Part shown: piece by piece, positions 4,839 to 5,722 of the stretch
Layout: each line of letters opens with the position of its first letter
Numbering within the stretch: position 1 is the stretch's first letter
NCBI GenBank assembly: GCA_005884825.1
Contig: VAZT01000185.1
Coordinates: 2,478-8,199, forward strand
Direction of reading: 5' to 3'
Length of the DNA: 5,722 bases
Source: Alphaproteobacteria bacterium
GTDB taxonomy: Bacteria > Pseudomonadota > Alphaproteobacteria > ATCC43930 > CGMCC-115725
Program-made: the position numbers and the translations under genes
The notes under the pieces: model-generated
Told to the model about the DNA's origin: nothing
Database searches by the model: none
Seen by the model: only the letters and a program-made list of their open reading frames with translations

Positions 4839-5722
4839 ATGACGGCGATGCCATTCGCCCCGGGTAGGGAAGCCCAGCGCATCGTCTTCGACGGCCTAAA
4901 CCTTTCGCTGGCGAGAGGGACAGGCATTGCGACATACACGCGCATGTTGACGCGCGCTGCCCACGATCTCGGCCACGAGGTCGGCGTCCTCTACAGCACC
5001 CCGTTCACACCGGCGAAAGATCGGCTGCTGCGCGAGATCGCGTTTTTCGACGAGAAGCGGCCGAGCATGTCGGGGAAGCGAAAGCTGACCCTGCGGCGGG
5101 CCCTCAACCATGCCATCGACCAGACGCGATATCACCTACCCGTCAAGCCCTTGCCGGTCGAATTGAGCGGCGCCGTGGTCGCCCGGCAATTCAAGCGAAC
5201 GCTTGACGCCCATGACCGGGTTTTTGTCGCCCGCAATCTCTTCGCCAACGCACGGACGTATTTCTCGCGCACCAAGGAGTTCGTCAACCTCGCCTTCGAG
5301 CCGCGGCCGGACATCCTGCATTGCACCTATCCGCTGCCTTTACGGGTCAAATCGGCGCGGAATGTCTATACTATTCACGATCTCGTGCCGCTGCGGCTGC
5401 CGTTCACGACCGAGGACAATAAGCGGCAGCTTTTTCGGCTGCTCAAAAAGATCGCCAAAGAGGCGGACCATATCGTCACGGTTTCCGAAAACTCCAAGCG
5501 TGACATCATCGAGCTGCTCGGCGTCGAGGAGGGCCGCATCTCGAACACCTATCAGGCTGTGGATTTTCCTCGCGAATGGATCGAGCGGCCGGCGGCAGCA
5601 GTCGCCAACCAGCTGGAAGGGCATTTTGGTCTCGGTCTGCACGAGTACCTGCTGTTTTATGGTGCATTGGAACCCAAAAAAAATGTCCGCCGGCTGATCG
5701 ACGCCTATTTGGCCGCGGATGT
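4839..5722 (+). CDS. GT4-family glycosyltransferase, N-terminal part (cut by window edge)
   Basis: At least 294 residues are present and the frame is open at the right edge. The N-terminal GT-B domain begins IVFDGLNLSLARGTGIATYT (residues 15-34), a strand and a glycine-containing loop seen in GT4 enzymes. Further landmarks are DILHCTYPLPLR (158-169), YTIHDLVPLRLPFTTEDNK (177-195), ADHIVTVSENSKRDI (209-223), NTYQAVD (236-242), and LLFYGALEPKKNVRRLIDAY (271-290), which opens the nucleotide-sugar-binding second domain. The rest of that domain, with the usual E-x7-E motif, lies outside. The start is either ATG 4839 (MTAMP) or ATG 4848; a TGA at 4830 limits it upstream. No clear Shine-Dalgarno is at ideal distance; a purine run GAAGAAGAA ends 13 bases before 4839. 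It probably adds a sugar to a surface glycan at the cytoplasmic face of the membrane. Donor and acceptor are unknown. Confidence 0.87.
   Translation, partial: MTAMPFAPGREAQRIVFDGLNLSLARGTGIATYTRMLTRAAHDLGHEVGVLYSTPFTPAKDRLLREIAFFDEKRPSMSGKRKLTLRRALNHAIDQTRYHLPVKPLPVELSGAVVARQFKRTLDAHDRVFVARNLFANARTYFSRTKEFVNLAFEPRPDILHCTYPLPLRVKSARNVYTIHDLVPLRLPFTTEDNKRQLFRLLKKIAKEADHIVTVSENSKRDIIELLGVEEGRISNTYQAVDFPREWIERPAAAVANQLEGHFGLGLHEYLLFYGALEPKKNVRRLIDAYLAAD

Noticed and set aside
4636..4935. Upstream extension of the KpsC N-terminal frame to ATG 4935
   Set aside because: It would overlap the divergent glycosyltransferase by about 100 bases and has no family similarity; ATG 4635 is the more natural start.
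4571..4945. Minus-strand 124-codon frame across the divergent gap
   Set aside because: It overlaps both the KpsC start and the glycosyltransferase start and has no recognisable motif.

Overview
This window looks like chromosomal DNA from a GC-rich alphaproteobacterium. A member of the Sphingomonadales or Rhizobiales is likely; I infer this from protein style and codon use, not from a marker gene. It holds part of a capsule or surface-polysaccharide locus.

Layout: four genes are packed on the minus strand and transcribed from about 4635 down to 1. They are (a) a KpsC-type capsule Kdo-transferase gene, broken in the middle (4635-2607); (b) a complete short-chain dehydrogenase/reductase, SDR (2531-1752); (c) a membrane protein with a lipoteichoic-acid-synthase/sulfatase-type catalytic domain (1744-176); (d) the N-terminal 48 codons of a second SDR that runs off the left edge (145-1). 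Gaps are 75, 7 and 30 bases, so they are probably one operon. A 203-base divergent gap (4636-4838) separates them from a plus-strand GT4-type glycosyltransferase that runs off the right edge (4839-5722).

How the genes may work together: KpsC-family enzymes build the beta-Kdo linker on a lipid that anchors group 2-type capsules. The GT4 enzyme would add sugars to a glycan. The LtaS-like enzyme could add a phospho-alcohol group, such as phosphoglycerol, to a periplasmic glycan. The SDRs could modify a sugar or a lipid precursor. The rhizobial rkpGHIJ capsule region is remembered to pair an SDR with a KpsC/LipA-like protein, which fits, but substrates here are inference.

Two points stand out. 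First, the two KpsC domains lie in different reading frames. The end of the first domain (the part equivalent to YPRYLDP of the second domain) is missing from both frames, which points to a non-triplet deletion near 3680-3695 rather than a single-base error. Second, the gap between kpsC and the SDR carries three copies of an 11-base word at an exact 17-base period. On the mRNA these form a relay of three tiny ORFs, each beginning Met-Thr-Ala-Ser, running from the kpsC stop codon to the Shine-Dalgarno sequence of the next gene.

No tRNA, rRNA, CRISPR array, insertion sequence or convincing terminator was seen.
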